From Oreocharis arfaki (lineage: Eukaryota > Chordata > Aves > Passeriformes > Paramythiidae), in NCBI GenBank assembly GCA_013398015.1, contig VZRR01006730.1, forward strand, positions 1,446,054 to 1,510,053: a DNA stretch of 64,000 nt, written 5' to 3'. Under the pieces are notes generated by a model. That model was not told the origin of the DNA and did no database searches. It was given only the letters and a program-made list of their open reading frames with translations. This document shows positions 11,682 through 25,818 of this stretch, in pieces. Both the position numbers and the translations under genes were made by a program. Within the stretch, counting starts at the first letter, position 1. Each line of letters opens with the position of its first letter.

Positions 11682-14600
11682 CACAGTCTTGTGATAAACT
11701 GCGCATGTGTGAAGCCCTTTGATATATTGGGGCAGGCAGTGAGACCCTCTGCTGCTCGCTAGGATGAACTACGCCTGATGGAGCCCATGTCCTGTGTGTC
11801 TCTGCAACCCAGCACTGTTAATGAGGTAATGAAATGAATTTACTCTTGGCATTTCAGCTGGTTACCCATATGTGTCGATTCACAAGTCCCTCCTCCACCT
11901 GTCAAGTGTATAAGCCGTCTGTCAAGTGTATAAGACTGACAATTACAGCCCAGAAAAAGGGAAATTTTTTGTGTAAATCACCATCAACTACACCTGAAAG
12001 ACCATGTGATACGGTGATGAAGTAGAGAGATTCACAGTGCCTGTCCAATATGTGTTAAGAGTATAATGACAAGATTCTTCAAAAACAAATTATTCAGATT
12101 TCCCTCAGTCTGTGAAAATACCCCTGAGGCAAGAATACAGTTTTTGTTTTTATTTTTTTTTTTAATGACTCAAGGCATCTGCTTCTTCTGTTTTTGTTAT
12201 CTTCACTTACGCTCTACACCTTCAAGTTGCTTTTGGAATGAATGTGCTCTGCTCAGGCCTTTTTATTTTATTACCCTTGGGATACTTGTGAAGCACAGGC
12301 TGAGAACAGACTCTCTTACTTGTAATTTAGTCTCTCATTTGCATTTCCATTAATTAGTGAGAGAGAAGGAAGTTCATAGGAAAGAACCAGCTCTAAACCA
12401 GTCAATTGTGTTTGTGCAGACATGAAGTGCATCAAAAGAGTGAGCTACAAACCTGTGCTACAGTTTTCTCCTAAAAGTCTAAATTTTGTGGAAGCCAAGA
12501 GAGCACCAGTGAATCGGATCCACTGTATCTGGGATACACTGTCTGAACACAGTGCAAGGACATTCTGGTTACAGGACAAAAGGTTATTGGCCACCCATGA
12601 TTTATGAACAAACAATAGCTTAGTCAAAGAAGGAGCAAGAATTCTAAATAGGTTGTTCATCTACAGCAAATCTGCCTTTTCCAGAAAGTCTAAGTCTTGC
12701 TTGCATGGTAGCTGCCTGTACAATACAGTTATTTCTGCATTTTCTGTCTTCTCAATTTGTCTATGATAGAAAATACAGAAACTATAGCCAGCCTCTTGCT
12801 TTCTCATCTCCATTCACATCTGAGCTGAGTATGAGCTATTTCCCGAAAGACAGCAGCAACTGCAGTTCTTGCTGGTCATTACACAGACAAGTACAAGGAG
12901 GGTGTGACAACTCCTTTGCCTTGCCAGCTTTATACACCTGTGTATGGCCAGGCATGAGATACAGGAATGAGCAGCTACCTACAGCTGGAAAGCACTGAGG
13001 ATGACCTTGGACCTGCTAGCTTGCCCTGAGGTTACTGCGACGAGAATTCATTTCCATGTGTTAAAAGCCATCAGAGATGATCAAAGACAATGGCATGTGT
13101 TTTCCCAAAGCTGCATGTGGCAGGTTGTCTGTCCTTTTCACACACCCTGTGAGCACTTGCATGCCCGATCAGGTAAAACAGTGTCACAAACAACAAATGA
13201 CTGATGCTCCCAGATCACCCATTTTAGTGTACCTATTATTTCTTCAGTAGCTATCTGCCACATGCACCCATACCACAACTTCACCCTCAGGTTTGCTGAA
13301 GCATGTGCACACTGCAGGTTTTAGTATCGATTATTAGTAATTAACAATTAATTATTAATAATATTAATAGTAATAAATAAATCTATTTATTGTATCACAG
13401 TACATAAACATAAACTGATAAGAGAGTTTTTACTTTTTATAGAGCTACAGCTAGTTAGTGTTAGATCCTGCCACAGCTGACAGAGAAAACCCTGGACCAA
13501 AAAAAAAGCCACAGAGGCTGGATTGTGGCTGAATTGATTTAGAGGCTGAACTGAGGCCCAACGACTCTGTGTATTTCACTACATGCAAATCTGACTCTTA
13601 AGAAATTGTGAAGACTCCACAGCACATACTACCACGCTAATATAGATTAATGACCTAATAAATTAATTTTTTAAAAGGCCCCTGAAACCCCACTTGTATT
13701 TCCAAGTCAGTTGATCTTGGTGGTTGTGGGCACCTCAAAGACAACTTCTGCCCGCAAGAGTGTTATGAGCTGGAGCTTAGATTTTGTACGCAAGTCGTGT
13801 GATGGCTGTGGGCAGTGCTGCCATGCCTAAATAATTTATGCCATCCTTATTTTCAAAGAACTTATACAGTAGAAGCACACCATCCAGACAAGAGCTCCTC
13901 CAGAGAAACCAGTCTGGGGAGGTCTTGCAGCCACACTTCTATTCTCCTTGGTCCACACCCTTGTCTCTTCGGCAGCAGCTTGTGGGGAACCGTAAACTCT
14001 GACCTGGGGAGCCTGTTACTGATGCTCAGGCTTTAATGTCTGGGGAATTCCAGCAGTGAAATAACAGTCTGTGTGTGGAACAGGCGCAAGCTGAGTAGGG
14101 CTCTAGTGCTGGTTTTCCTCCCATATCGCATCCACACCAGACAGTTCTGCAGACTCTCCACAAGGGCCTTCAGAGACTGCTGCTTTCCTCGCTCACAACA
14201 CAGGGCCGTTTATTTGGAGATTTCTGCTATTTACAAAGTAGGAACATCATCCTTTTTATTGCTAGCTTTGATGGGGTTATAGATGGATAGATACCTATGA
14301 CGATTGTGTAAATTATTTTTTTAAATTTGGCTTTCCTTCCTGAGAAAGTGAACTTCATGTGCTTTTGCTGTCTGCACAATGAACCAAATTATGTTTTTCC
14401 CAGTTCACTAATTTTAGCCAAATTTGCCTGAGTGTAACTGAATACAGGAGAAAGACTCAAACTGTGTCCTGTAGTGGGCAGTACATGTGGCCACTTTCTC
14501 AGGCAAAGAGGTAGGGCAAGTTGGAGTGTTCCAGAACACAAAAGGAATTGAGTGTATTTTTATGCTGTCTTTAAGGATTGCTTCTCCACACTTTACAGTG

Positions 14601-14779
14601 CCTTGACCTTACAGGTGAAAGTCTAAGCCACTTTTTTTCTGACCTGGCCCAGGGGCTGACTTTTCACCTAGAACTCTCTGCCTAAACACTGTAACTTAGT
14701 TGGGCACCGTTCCCAGCACCTTACTCTTTTGGAAGAGTGTTCAGAGAACAGAGCAAATGCCTTCACCACTTTTCCAATA

Positions 14780-15140
14780 TTTGTTGACACAGGGCATTAA
14801 TGATTGGCTTGAAGGAGCTGATGGCCTGAGGCACAGCTCCAGTAATCAATAATCCTTGGAACATCCTGAGCCAAGGTTATTTCTGCCCACGAAAGTGAAA
14901 TAGGACTCAGGGAGGTAATTTATTTAGCTCATTCATAAAAACATTTATGATTCTAAGAACAAAACAATAACAAGTAAAATCATGATGTTAAAAAGAAAGA
15001 TAACAAGATAGAACATCTGAAAATAAAAGCAAATCTTGCCAAAAATTGTAACCCCCATCTGTCAGCTAATGAGCTACAGATAATGAATGGATAGTTCAAC
15101 CAACAGCAGATAAACACACAATGTAAGAGCCCTAACAATT
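14780..15140. promoter_or_regulatory. candidate conserved non-coding element
   Basis: The sequence is moderately AT-rich, low in CpG, not repetitive and dense in homeodomain-like cores (TAATGA, TAATCAATAA, TCATAAA) with stops in all frames. This texture resembles vertebrate developmental enhancers, but conservation cannot be judged from a single sequence. Confidence 0.15.
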
Positions 15141-18100
15141 ATGAATAAAATTCGTCTGTTCCTGAAGCAACTTGTTGTATACTCTAAAATGAGCCCGGCA
15201 ACAGACACTCATGAAGTCCATTTTGGAGGTAATTTCACACCTGAAGGTTTTCAGCTGAGGAAGATGCTTGTCAAGCAAAGTAGATGAATATCAGGTATTC
15301 TCAGTTAACCTTCAAAACCACAGCAGATCCAACTCAGCCTAATCCAAAGAAGGAGAGGTGCTCGATTCAAAATGATTAAATACTCTGAGGTATTCATTTG
15401 ACTCTTTTTGCTTCTTATGGTGGAGCTGAATATGTGGAGAGCTGAAGCTACTTCAGTTCAATGCTAATGCATCCTTCCCAGTGTTGTGCATTTCTGAAGG
15501 AAAGTGAATTGCAGCATAATATAACTGGGAGCTATTACTTATTTTCTGTCTGTCTAGAAGCTCAGAAATTTTCACACATTATGTATATAGGAGATAAGCT
15601 GAAGCCTGATGTCAGCATTTGCCGCTACAGGCATCTGCAATAGCACAGCCAGGTGCTTGCTTGCTCTGTTTGATCTTTCACTTTCTTCCGTACTTTCAGA
15701 GGCGTCTCTGCAGTGTGGGTGTAGGGTGCTGGAGACTTCGGACATTATTCATCCATGCTCAGTTCTATGGACGTGCAGATCACTGTAGAGTTGTGGCAGT
15801 TATGAGAAACCTGGCTGAATTGTTTGGAATCAGATCTGCTGTGTTTTGGCTACAGGACACTTTTCAAACAAAGTCTGGGGCCTGGAGCTGCAGTCCTTGT
15901 TAAAACCCCCCACACGACTGTGCTGCTGACTATGAGAAAGGACATGGTTTCACCAGAGCTGGCCACCAAGCAGGATGTGGTATTGCAGGGATCCACTTGA
16001 GGTTCAGAGGCTAAAGTATCTTCATCTCTTTTGGGTGAATTCAGAAAATGCATCCCACAACAGCTCTGTCTCCCTGCATAAGCTATGCTCCTCTCTGAAA
16101 TTGTTTGAGGTTTCTCACCTTATCATTTTGCTCATCATCTTGATCATTAACTCTCTGTACATTCTTTCATGGTCTGGAGGGTTCAATGGAAGAGCCAAAG
16201 GAATTAATTTGAGTTCCTGTGATTCTAGCAGTGTTTTACCAGCGTACCCTTTTCGACAGACAGCCCCTCTCTGCAGGTCCCAGCCCCTCTATCACAGCTG
16301 CTCTCTAACCGCCCGAAGGACAACCTGTGTTTTCCAGTTCCAGCTGGCACAAAAGCAAACTGCAGAAAGACAGTTTTGGGCCATCCTAGGTCAAAAGGGT
16401 GTAGCAGTAATTAAATTGCAGTTCCGTGCTGAAAAGTGACAGTGCAAAAAATGCTGCTGTAGGCTTCTGTGCTTATCATGCTTGCTTGACTCCAAAGGTA
16501 CTCAGCTTGCAGCCAGAAGATTTTCTTTCTTAACCTGTTTCTTTTGCCAAGCTACTGTGAATTCAGAGTCAGGGCAAAGTCCTTTCTTCATTCCCTGCAT
16601 TACTACTAACAGAAAAGGGCATAACTGGCCAAAGCAGGCCAGTAGAAACACGTGTCATCCTATCACACCAGAATTAATTCTTAGGTCTGTCTGACCAGCC
16701 TGGACCCAGCGGTTCCAGAGCTGTTTACTGCAGAAGGTTCTACTTACTCTCGCTGGTGATGGCTCTGCAGGTATAATATAAAGTAACACATACTTACAGC
16801 TAACATCAACACAGGAAACTGATAGAGGAAGGAAGCACTTTTGCTAGCAAGAAGAGACCATTTTAACACAGCCATTTTTCTGCCTGGAATGGTGCTTTTT
16901 GTGAGCTCGGGCCCTAGGGCAAATCACTTCATGATGATGGTAAATGAGCTGAAAGCCAATCTCAGTCAGCAATAAAATGACAGGATAGGATTAAGAAAGA
17001 AATAAGTGGTGATCTATCAAAAATATGGAGTATTTTTGACAAAAGATGTGATGAGGAAGCCAGAGGCTAGAGAGAAGGAAGTAATGAGGATGAAAAACTG
17101 GAAAACCACAGGATGGACAAAGAAAGATGAGGGAATCTAAAAGGGTTTGGTCAAGGAGAGCAAAAATAAGGAAATCATCTGTAGAAAAAAGGAATAGGGA
17201 GTTACCCATATAAATGGAAGACAGACATTAGAAACTAAAAGAATAAATGAGATAATGGTGTTAAGAAGAAGCACAGTAATACAAGAGGGAGGAAAACCAC
17301 TGATGGGGAAAGGAACATAATTTTAGGGAAAACAGATTGGAAATAGGAGAGTTTTGCTTCCCTCAAACATGGAACCGTCCCTCAATATTAATGAAATCTA
17401 TCCCTGCACATGTAAGAAAAAAGTAAAGAAAAGCAATGAAAAAATAGGCTATTTATTTAAAGGGTGGTGTGTATATGTGTGTGTTTTAGTTTAAGTTGAG
17501 CTTCAAAGGCAGGAATAGTTTCATTTTAGGGCATCCTCAGGGCTTTTGTAGTGCACCATTTAACAATGCTGTAAAAAGGGTTATCCCACTGGCTGTTCTC
17601 CAGGTCACTTGATAGTTAAGGTTTTTACAAAGCAGAGTCATGTGAAGACATTGCTACTTTGACTATGTTCTTGTCCTAGAAGACTTTTCTGGGGCAGTAT
17701 GTCATTTCTTTTTGACTGCCCACCATCTTTATTTCACTGACCTATCTCTCTCAGAAGGACTGTCTATTAATGTTTATTTTGTGCTGTGAAAAGTCACTTC
17801 ATAATCTCAATGCTTTTCTCTTTATATATTAATCATCTTCTGCTTTGAAAATAGTATCTCTACAAATGAAGAGCTGGTATAAATTAGTCTTTGGTACTAA
17901 TATTTTCATCCTAAGTAATAATTTTCTTATTCTACTTCATGCTCACAATCCATCTTTCCATTTATCTGAGCTCAGTCCTCTCTTACTTTACACTTCAGTC
18001 ATCTCATCTGAAAGAATTAAAACAAGATCTGACCTTATGTATAATCTCCCAGAGGTGTATTTGCATTGTACCAGGAAAGATTTAACTGTCTGACTGCTGC

Positions 18101-19421
18101 TGTCACTACTGTCTTTATATCATGGTGATAACTTCCTAAAGATCAGATGCAGTACTTTTTCTGCCTGGGTTTACCCCCAAAAAAATTACAAGTACTGTTC
18201 CACTCTACCTTGAAACGGTTTTAATCTAAATGCATCTAAAGCTCCTCTATGGCTGGTGCATAATAATCTTAACAATTGGAAAAGGGAAGTGAAGCCCTAG
18301 GGAAAGTAATACTGGCATGGGAGTGGTAATCAAGCAGATTAAAAGCTCTAAACTCAATGGTTCTCAAACACCAGTATCTAGATCTGCTTCTGGCTGTGGT
18401 TTACTGTGTTTTCCCTGTGACAGTGAATAAGAGAGATGTTTTTTATAATAGACCATATTTTATCATTATTTAAAAACACAATTTCCTGCTAAGGACTCTC
18501 AGAATTTTATCGAATTTCCCATGTAGTACTGATTTTTAATATTCCATAAACTATGCCTCCTGGAAATAAAAATTAACACAATTGTCTAAATTATACATCA
18601 TAGTAGAATTTATGGTCCTTTAAAGAGGACATAAATCACCAGTACAAAATAATTTTATTACAGATTTAAGTTAAGTACATTTGCATTCCCTTTACATAAC
18701 ATTATAAGCTGGTATACCAAAGGAAGGTCAGAAATTCTATTCAATGAAGTAATGTTCTTGTATCTTTTACAGAAGAGATTCAACTATCAGTAAATCTAAT
18801 GTTATGTGCAGAATTACCCACTTTGTCTCCACAACCTTATACTTTTTCTAAAAGGTACTGTAGACAGTGATTTGCAGATAGGGAACTAGAATTCCTATGT
18901 AAAATACAATGGAGTAAAAAACCAGAGTAACTCATGTATATGCTACTGAAAAGCTCACACTGAAAACAGACCATGCTGAATAATAGATGCTCTAACTTCA
19001 GATAAAATTTCAGTGAGAGGATCTCAGATGCAAGTGAAGCAGGAAAAAACGAGAATCACCCTTACAACACTACTAAATGAAAATTCCTATAATAAATTTA
19101 CAAAGACCATGAAGGACACAAAAGTTCCTTCTTTTTGGATCTGAGATAGCTGGAAAACTCCGTTAATGGGTGGAAGTATACAATAGGTTGGTGTATGTAA
19201 ACCAAGTGCATAGAAATATATTCACCCCTTTAACAAATGCAAGAATTATGGGTGTAAGATGAATAAAAGAAATAATTTTGTACTGTAAAGGATGTTGCTA
19301 GGATATCCTTCTGAGAATGTATGTATTATAAAATAATGGGTTTGGATTAACTGCTGAGCCACGTTCTGATATTTATATATCTGGCTATCTAAAGCCAGAT
19401 TTTTGTACACAATCTCTTAAC

Positions 19422-19587
19422 CCAAGAGAAGACAAAAGGACATAATTCTTTATCAGTATAGCTCCAACACGGGATACAAAACGGGCCATGGTTTCTGAAT
19501 TCTTAGTCCCAGTCCAATCATGATGAAACAGGTCAGATTCATCTAGAGTTTCTCCAACTTGTAAAAGAAGAACCATGCTTCTTTTGT
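19422..19587 (-). other. exon-like segment, minus strand, unidentified
   Basis: On the minus strand a pyrimidine-rich acceptor (CATTTTTCTTTAG) precedes a segment with one open frame. It includes acidic and aromatic residues around LDESDLFHHDW and ends at a possible donor, GG|GTTAAG. Without splicing, the frame stops 12 codons beyond the donor, for 63 codons from the first ATG. I do not recognise the protein. No neighbouring exon can be joined with confidence, so chance is the default explanation. Confidence 0.12.
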
Positions 19588-22500
19588 CTAAAGAAAAATG
19601 TCACTTGGATTAGAGGTAAGAAAAGGAGAAGATATTTCCTTCTCCTATTGCCAGTGTAGATCACTGCCACAATTAGGAGAATGATCATATTTTAATAGTC
19701 TACCTAGCTTACACTGTAGCCAGGATCTAATATCTGCAGAACATTTTAAGACAAATCTACCATTGATTTGTTGAACAAGAGCTGAGTTGGAAAAAAGGAG
19801 ACTGGAACACATTTTATTGTAGTTAAAGGTTAGAGAAAAACACCTGCTATTCCATATTCTCTTCCCTAATTAAGCATGCTTCTCCCCATCAGCATTTCTT
19901 AGGTTCTGCTGCAGTGCTGTGTAATTGCATTTCTATCAGGCTCCCTTTTCTTTTGTTTCAGTTGTACTGCAGGACTCTGACATCCTTATTGCCATTTCCA
20001 CACACTATCTTACATAATCTCATAAGAATTTCATTGGTGACATGAATGTCTGCCCAAAACACTCCACAGTCTTGCAGATCCTTTGCCAGGAAAGGCCATA
20101 ACATCACCCTGAAGCAGTGTTTCAAGTCCCAAATGAAAAAAATTCTCACGCTACTGGAGGGGAACAAAACAAGAGAAAGTCAACACACATTAAGGGAGGA
20201 AACAGAGGGGGGTAGGAAAAGAAACTGAAAGAGGAGTGAGTGTGTGATACTGATAGAAAATTTTGATATTAAAAGTTAAAATATTTTAAAGCCTTATCTG
20301 TCTGAACAGTAGCCGACAGAAGCAGAGTTATGCTCCTAGATATCCTGGCAGGAATGTGTAAGACTGTGGCTTTAGTCTCCCTTCTCTCCCAAAGGTTTTT
20401 AGTAGATGTAATGCTAATGAAATCAGTAGTTACTCCCCTCCAGACATTATGCATTTCCAAACCATAAAGCTAAACTGAGTGAGAACATCATGCAGTCTTT
20501 GAGGCAGTTTTAGGCAGCTTATACAAGGGTAAATATATCAGATTTTTAATATACACTGCCCTTTTTACAGTACCTCATCACAATGAAATTGGTATGGTTT
20601 ATGAAGATTCATTACCACAAATGTCATAATCTCAGAAAATCAAATAAGAAGTAGATAATGACTATCTCCGTTACACAGGTGGCAAAGAAAAAAATTAATA
20701 ACTTGGTGGAGGCTTTACAGTGAGTTAGAGAGATCAAGAAACATAACTTGGCAGGCTGACTTTCTTCCCCTTGGCACCAGGGAACCAGTAAACAGAGATT
20801 AAGACTGTTCAGCATTCAAATTAAAAAATGTCATAACAAGACTTATTACATTCCTAGTGTTCTGCTGATATTCCACGTTCATGGATAATGAGGAAGCTTT
20901 CAAAACTTTCCTGTTTGTCTTAATTTCATCTTAATGCCCTTTGCCGAGAGTACAACCAGTGGCAGTACATGTAAACTCATAATTTACCTTTAGGCTTTCT
21001 AATGTTTTGTTGAAAATATTTTTGAATCTTTAAAATGTCTTATTTTCACTGGGCTATTCACTCAGGAGGCTGCTTGGGAAAATCCTTCTACATTATCTGA
21101 CAGTCCAGGATTTCTTGCAACACGTAGATAAATATGGCGAAATCACTTAGAGTGAGATGTTCAGGGAGCTGTAAGCATGACAAGCCAGCTCTAAGACAGA
21201 AACGGCAAACATCTTTTTAGTGACAGACAGAACGATCAGGAAAAAATTAACTAGCCCAGAAAATGCCTATGTGCCAAGGAAGACTTTCAGTTCCTGTATT
21301 CCTGTCTTTCAATTTGACTCAATTTTAGTTGTTGCACAACTTAAACTTATTTAATAATGAATGGTAACTCACAGGAAATATGCAAAAATTAAATTTAAAC
21401 CTTTAGGAAATATGAGCATTAATATTTAATGTATTTTTGTTTTTAAAATGCAAGAAAAGATATTTTCTTTCTCAGTCCTGTCTCTAAATCAGAAAAAAAA
21501 AAATGCAAGAAAAGGGGCAGATTTATTACTTCTACTTAAAGTAATATCCATTCAGTCTTGCTTTTGGAGAGCAAGACAGCAAAGCTCTTGATTTTCTCCA
21601 TTTAGAAAGTAGGCTGGCCACTGTAAAGGTGTTTAATCACTTGCAGGGATAAACTCTATTTAGCATTGATGACAATATTAAGGAGTTTCTCTTCTTTGGC
21701 CATCCCAAGCGATCATTCTCTAGGACATGACCTTACAAACCTGGATAAAATAACCCAGAGGCCAGGGACTGAGCAGCCTTTAACATGTCCTTCATCCTCC
21801 TCGGGACCAGATGTGATCTCCTCTCATCAACACTGAGGCGTACTGGCAAGGGCTGAAACTGTCAAGCTGTCAAGCCAAGTAATACCCATCCAGGAGATAA
21901 ACAGAGAGCCTGGATCCAAGCCTGACAGTGCAGCACCACATTTATTTTCAAATACAAGATTAAGAACAGTAAAAATAAACCTCTTCACAGAGACGTTTTG
22001 ACTGTAAAATACAGGATTCCCCACTGCTTACAGTCCAAGACAAACTGCATTTCATCCCATTTCAAGATGTACACATGGGATGGTTAATATCTGTTGCTTC
22101 AGCTGATACATGGATGAACTCAGATCTAATTAAAGAGGTTTCAGAAATAGCACAGACATAAAAGTCATCCTAGAACTGATTATTTCTAATTGACAAATTA
22201 TCCTACTACCTCTGCAGAGTGGGCAACATATCTATTTGCTGTAATACTGTAAATTTAAATAAGGGAACCAGAAAACATATTGCTTAGGCGTAAGATCAAT
22301 AATTCTGAGCAAGGAAAAGACAATAATAAATAAGACAGCAACTACTTTTATGCATCACTTCCTGCTCTAATTAAGACCAACTGTCCTCTACCATTCACAA
22401 ACATGTTGCGGGTGTGGGAAGTTACAAAACAGGTTTGTTTGTCATCCAGGAGTCATCTGGAGTGTGGTCAAAGACACCAACTACACTATACACTTGCTGG

Positions 22501-25500
22501 GGTCCCTCTCTTGGCTTCCTCTAAGGCGTACCACTTGGTAATTCTCAGTCATAAGCTCTTGGTGTGGGCTTTTATTTAGAATTGACCCAAGATTCAGTTA
22601 CTTGCTGTGTGAATTGAGACAGCTGCTACTTTGGAAAAGTACGTTCACTTTGCCCGCTACCCTTAATTACATGGCAAGTATGAAGAAGACAAGATAGGTC
22701 ACCTGTCTTGGGGCTCATCTAGCCCCAAGGATAGATGAGATTATTGTGCACATAAAAGTCAGCTCTTCTGAGTTTTCTGCAGTTCAAATGTTTGTACAAA
22801 TCACTAGAATGCCTTCATTACCGAAAATAAAAATCATATAAATAGAAAGCAACAGCAATAGATTCAACAACTCTGCAACACACACAGGGAATCTCTTGCT
22901 GCATACATTGGAACTACCTATTAATATCTATGTTTCTGATAGTTCTACTTTCAAACCTCACAACGACTGAAATCCTGCCCAGTTTAATGGCAGTGTGTCT
23001 GGAGAAGCAGAAGTTATTGTTGCTGTCTCGTTTCATTGCACCATATCACACTTTAGGATGAGGTCAGGAAACCTTATTTTGCCCAGGTTTGGGAATTGCC
23101 TCTTTAGAGGTGTCTTCACCACAGTTACTAAGGCATCATTCCAGTCCCTTGTACTCTACATAGCTCAGTCTTCCTCTTCCAAATAATCATGGACAGAGGA
23201 AGAACATAACAGTGACATTCAGTCCCACCTTACTGCCACCAACCTACAGGCCAAGATAAAGAATTTTTAAAGAAAACTGTAGGCCCATGCTGTGGCCCTG
23301 AACTGGAAAAGCAGGCCTTGTCTCAGTCCAGCGGCACATGATTTGGTTCCCCTGTGCTCCAAAACCAGGTTGCATTATCCAGGTGCTGATAGGGAAGGTT
23401 CCCTGGCTGTTTTAGCTCTGATCCTATATCCATAGTTGATTTGGATAAGCACTGGTCAGTGTGGGATAGCAATACCAAACTCTTAACCTGACAGCAGTTT
23501 AAGTATGCAGATGTAACAAGGCAGTGCCAGAAGAGACTGTGTGGTAGTACAAGTGTATTCTCAGATGTGAAATCTGGATCCTTCTCATTTGACCTAGGTG
23601 GGCACTGTCTGCTGGTTGGGCTGCATGTGACTTGTTCAACGAGCAGAGAATAAAATGCTTGCCAGGTTATTGGGTTGCTGTATTCTCTCTTTTTCTCCAA
23701 ATGATTTTAACTCTGAGGATCGTAAGTAGGCTGCAAAGGCACAGAAGCAAACCTGTTCTATAAGTCTGGGGGAAAAAAGAGACAATTTCATTTTTTAAAT
23801 AGGAGGATATTTTTCAACCCCCCCTAGCAAGAGCTAAGGACTGCTTGACTATAAAATTCATCACACCATTATTGTATTAATGATGAAGAAATGGCAATTA
23901 TATAACACCATTAATCTAATGGTCCCAAAGTAAAGGGCAAAAAATTAGTAATGCGCCCTGGGGATGCTTCCAATGGAATACTGCAAAGAGCAGGACAAAT
24001 CAATGAAAATTGCTTCTGGCTGTTAACTTACAGCTGCTCCATCCCTACTGTTCAGGCAAGAGCCAAAGCAATAAAAGGCTGAGGATGGGACCTGAAAAGT
24101 AGCCAAAAGAAGGGTTCTCTGGGAAGTCTGTGCTCTGTTCAGCCTGAGGAATGTTTTATTTTACTGTATGGTGTCCTTTAAGCAAAACCTGCTTTGTAGC
24201 TATGACAAGACAGCTGGCTCCATGGTCATTAAGCTGAGTCCTTTAATATTATCCACAAAATTTAATGTTTGTTTAGCTTAGAGATATCGGTGAGAACAGG
24301 TTGTCTAGAGAGGGTGCTATTTCCCTACCCTTTCCCATGTGAGCAACAAGCTACATTTGCCTAGTTATCCATCTGCTCACCTCTTTGGCTTCTAACTGCA
24401 GCCTGTGCATGTTTTTATGCCTTGGCTTAAAATTTGTCACTTACGCGTCAAGTACTGATAAATAGTTGGGCAAGGTAGTGCTTTTTAAGCTTTCTGTCAA
24501 AAGTACCACATCCAGTATCAGGAAATTGGAGTAAGGTAAATTCTTGAAATGAGATATAATTTTTTAGCAATGAGAGTAATTAAAAGCTGAAGTAATTTAT
24601 CTGGGGATGGGGATTTTCAACTGCATAGAATGCTAAAGTCAGATTCAATATTTTTCTAAGAACTAGTTTAATTCCCAATTTTGGAAAATTCTACAGTTTG
24701 TATATCTTGAAAATCGGGCTAGAAAAAAAAAACAGTCCATGGCCTTCTGGCCTTAGAATCTACATATTTGTATGGACTCTTATACAGCTAAAAGTGGAAC
24801 CGTTAGCTTTAAACTCCACAGGATAGAATTAAGAACAAAATACTTCTATATGCTCATTGCTGCCTAAGAGGTAACAACGCAGTCACCAGTGTAAGCTTTA
24901 CTGTCATTATCATTGAATGTCATAAATTAGGCCTTAGAGGTTTTGAAACTTTAAAGTTCTACAGAATATAATAAAAGAAAATATATATTTACTTTGGGTT
25001 TTGATGGGCTACTTTTCTTTGTTTTTTAGATCCAGATTTTCAAACATTTTTACAGTACTAGAAACATGCTTCTAGAAAATGAAGACTGACACTCTAGCTG
25101 GAATTGCACAATATCATAACGTGTGAGTTTATGACAAACAAAAGCCCTACAAGTCTCCAACACAGCTTGTGATAAGCCACAGAAGTGTTTTCAGTTCTTC
25201 CCTTACTAACATTAAATAGACTTCGTAGGGTGGTTTGAATTCCAGTTATTGCATTGATTTTTTTTCCTTAACATTAATCAAGCCCAATTAAAACACACTG
25301 GCAGAAAGATAACTTTCAAGTATTTTCAGTTAAATATTGCCAAACAATTGATCTTTACGTGTGGGACTTGCCTTTACTTCTGTCAACCCACTTGCATTCA
25401 AACCACACATGTGGAGGACCAGGCATAGGCATGTTTTGTCTCAAACATTCAGACTGTTTCCACAGGGAAGTTGTGATCAGCTAAGCCAACTTCCTTTTCT

Positions 25501-25690
25501 GCCCTGACACTCATTCTCAGTGTGCCTGCCTCAACTTCCCCACCTTCCTGTCCATCTGTGGGGCAGGACCAATGCGGGCTCTAAGGACTGCAGATGTCCT
25601 TTCTTCTCCCCCTCCCTTGTCTTATCTCGGCAAATTGTGGCTATCGTATTCTGCTCCTTACTCCATGCTGAAGGCTGTTGTTAGAGTTGT

Positions 25691-25818
25691 GAGCTTGTTG
25701 AAGTGTGTTGTAAATGTCAAGGGCTTGTTAACAGACACTTGAGAAGTTTGTGGATTGGGAGCTTGGTGAAGCGTGTTGTAAAAGTTAAGGGCTTGTTAGC
25801 CAACACTTTTAAGACTAA
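25691..25818. repeat. 68-bp tandem duplication, possible LTR U3 fragment
   Basis: Two head-to-tail copies of a unit beginning GAGCTTGKTGAAG start at 25691 and 25759 (period 68). They share GTGTTGTAAA and AAGGGCTTGTTA blocks with about ten differences over the well-aligned part. Tandem duplications rich in TTGT/TGTTA words are common in the U3 part of avian retroviral LTRs. The surrounding 25.55-25.9 kb also changes composition (C/T-rich, then G/T-rich). I cannot place LTR ends, so the LTR reading is a guess. The duplication itself is visible. Confidence 0.6.

Larger units (their letters stand above)
8997..25690. other. long single-copy non-coding stretch
   Basis: No recognisable gene or transposon occurs in about 16.7 kb. 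Local structure includes a C-run followed by A-run near 9390-9402 and a 20-bp-period duplication of CTGTCAAGTGTATAAG at 11899-11934. A strongly AT-rich patch rich in TAAT repeats is at about 13320-13395. A TATA-like promoter candidate is at 11674, an AT-rich candidate conserved element at about 14780-15140, and an exon-like minus-strand segment at 19422-19587. A 154-codon ATG-initiated frame at 15975-16439 has one hydrophobic stretch but no recognisable domain. Confidence 0.5.

Noticed and set aside
15975..16439. 154-codon ATG-started frame with a hydrophobic stretch
   Set aside because: No recognisable domain, poor codon regularity and no transcript signals; kept only as a note in the regional entry.
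23323..23700. 125-codon minus-strand frame
   Set aside because: Starts at TTG, has no family motif and no splice or promoter context; length is reachable by chance in 64 kb.
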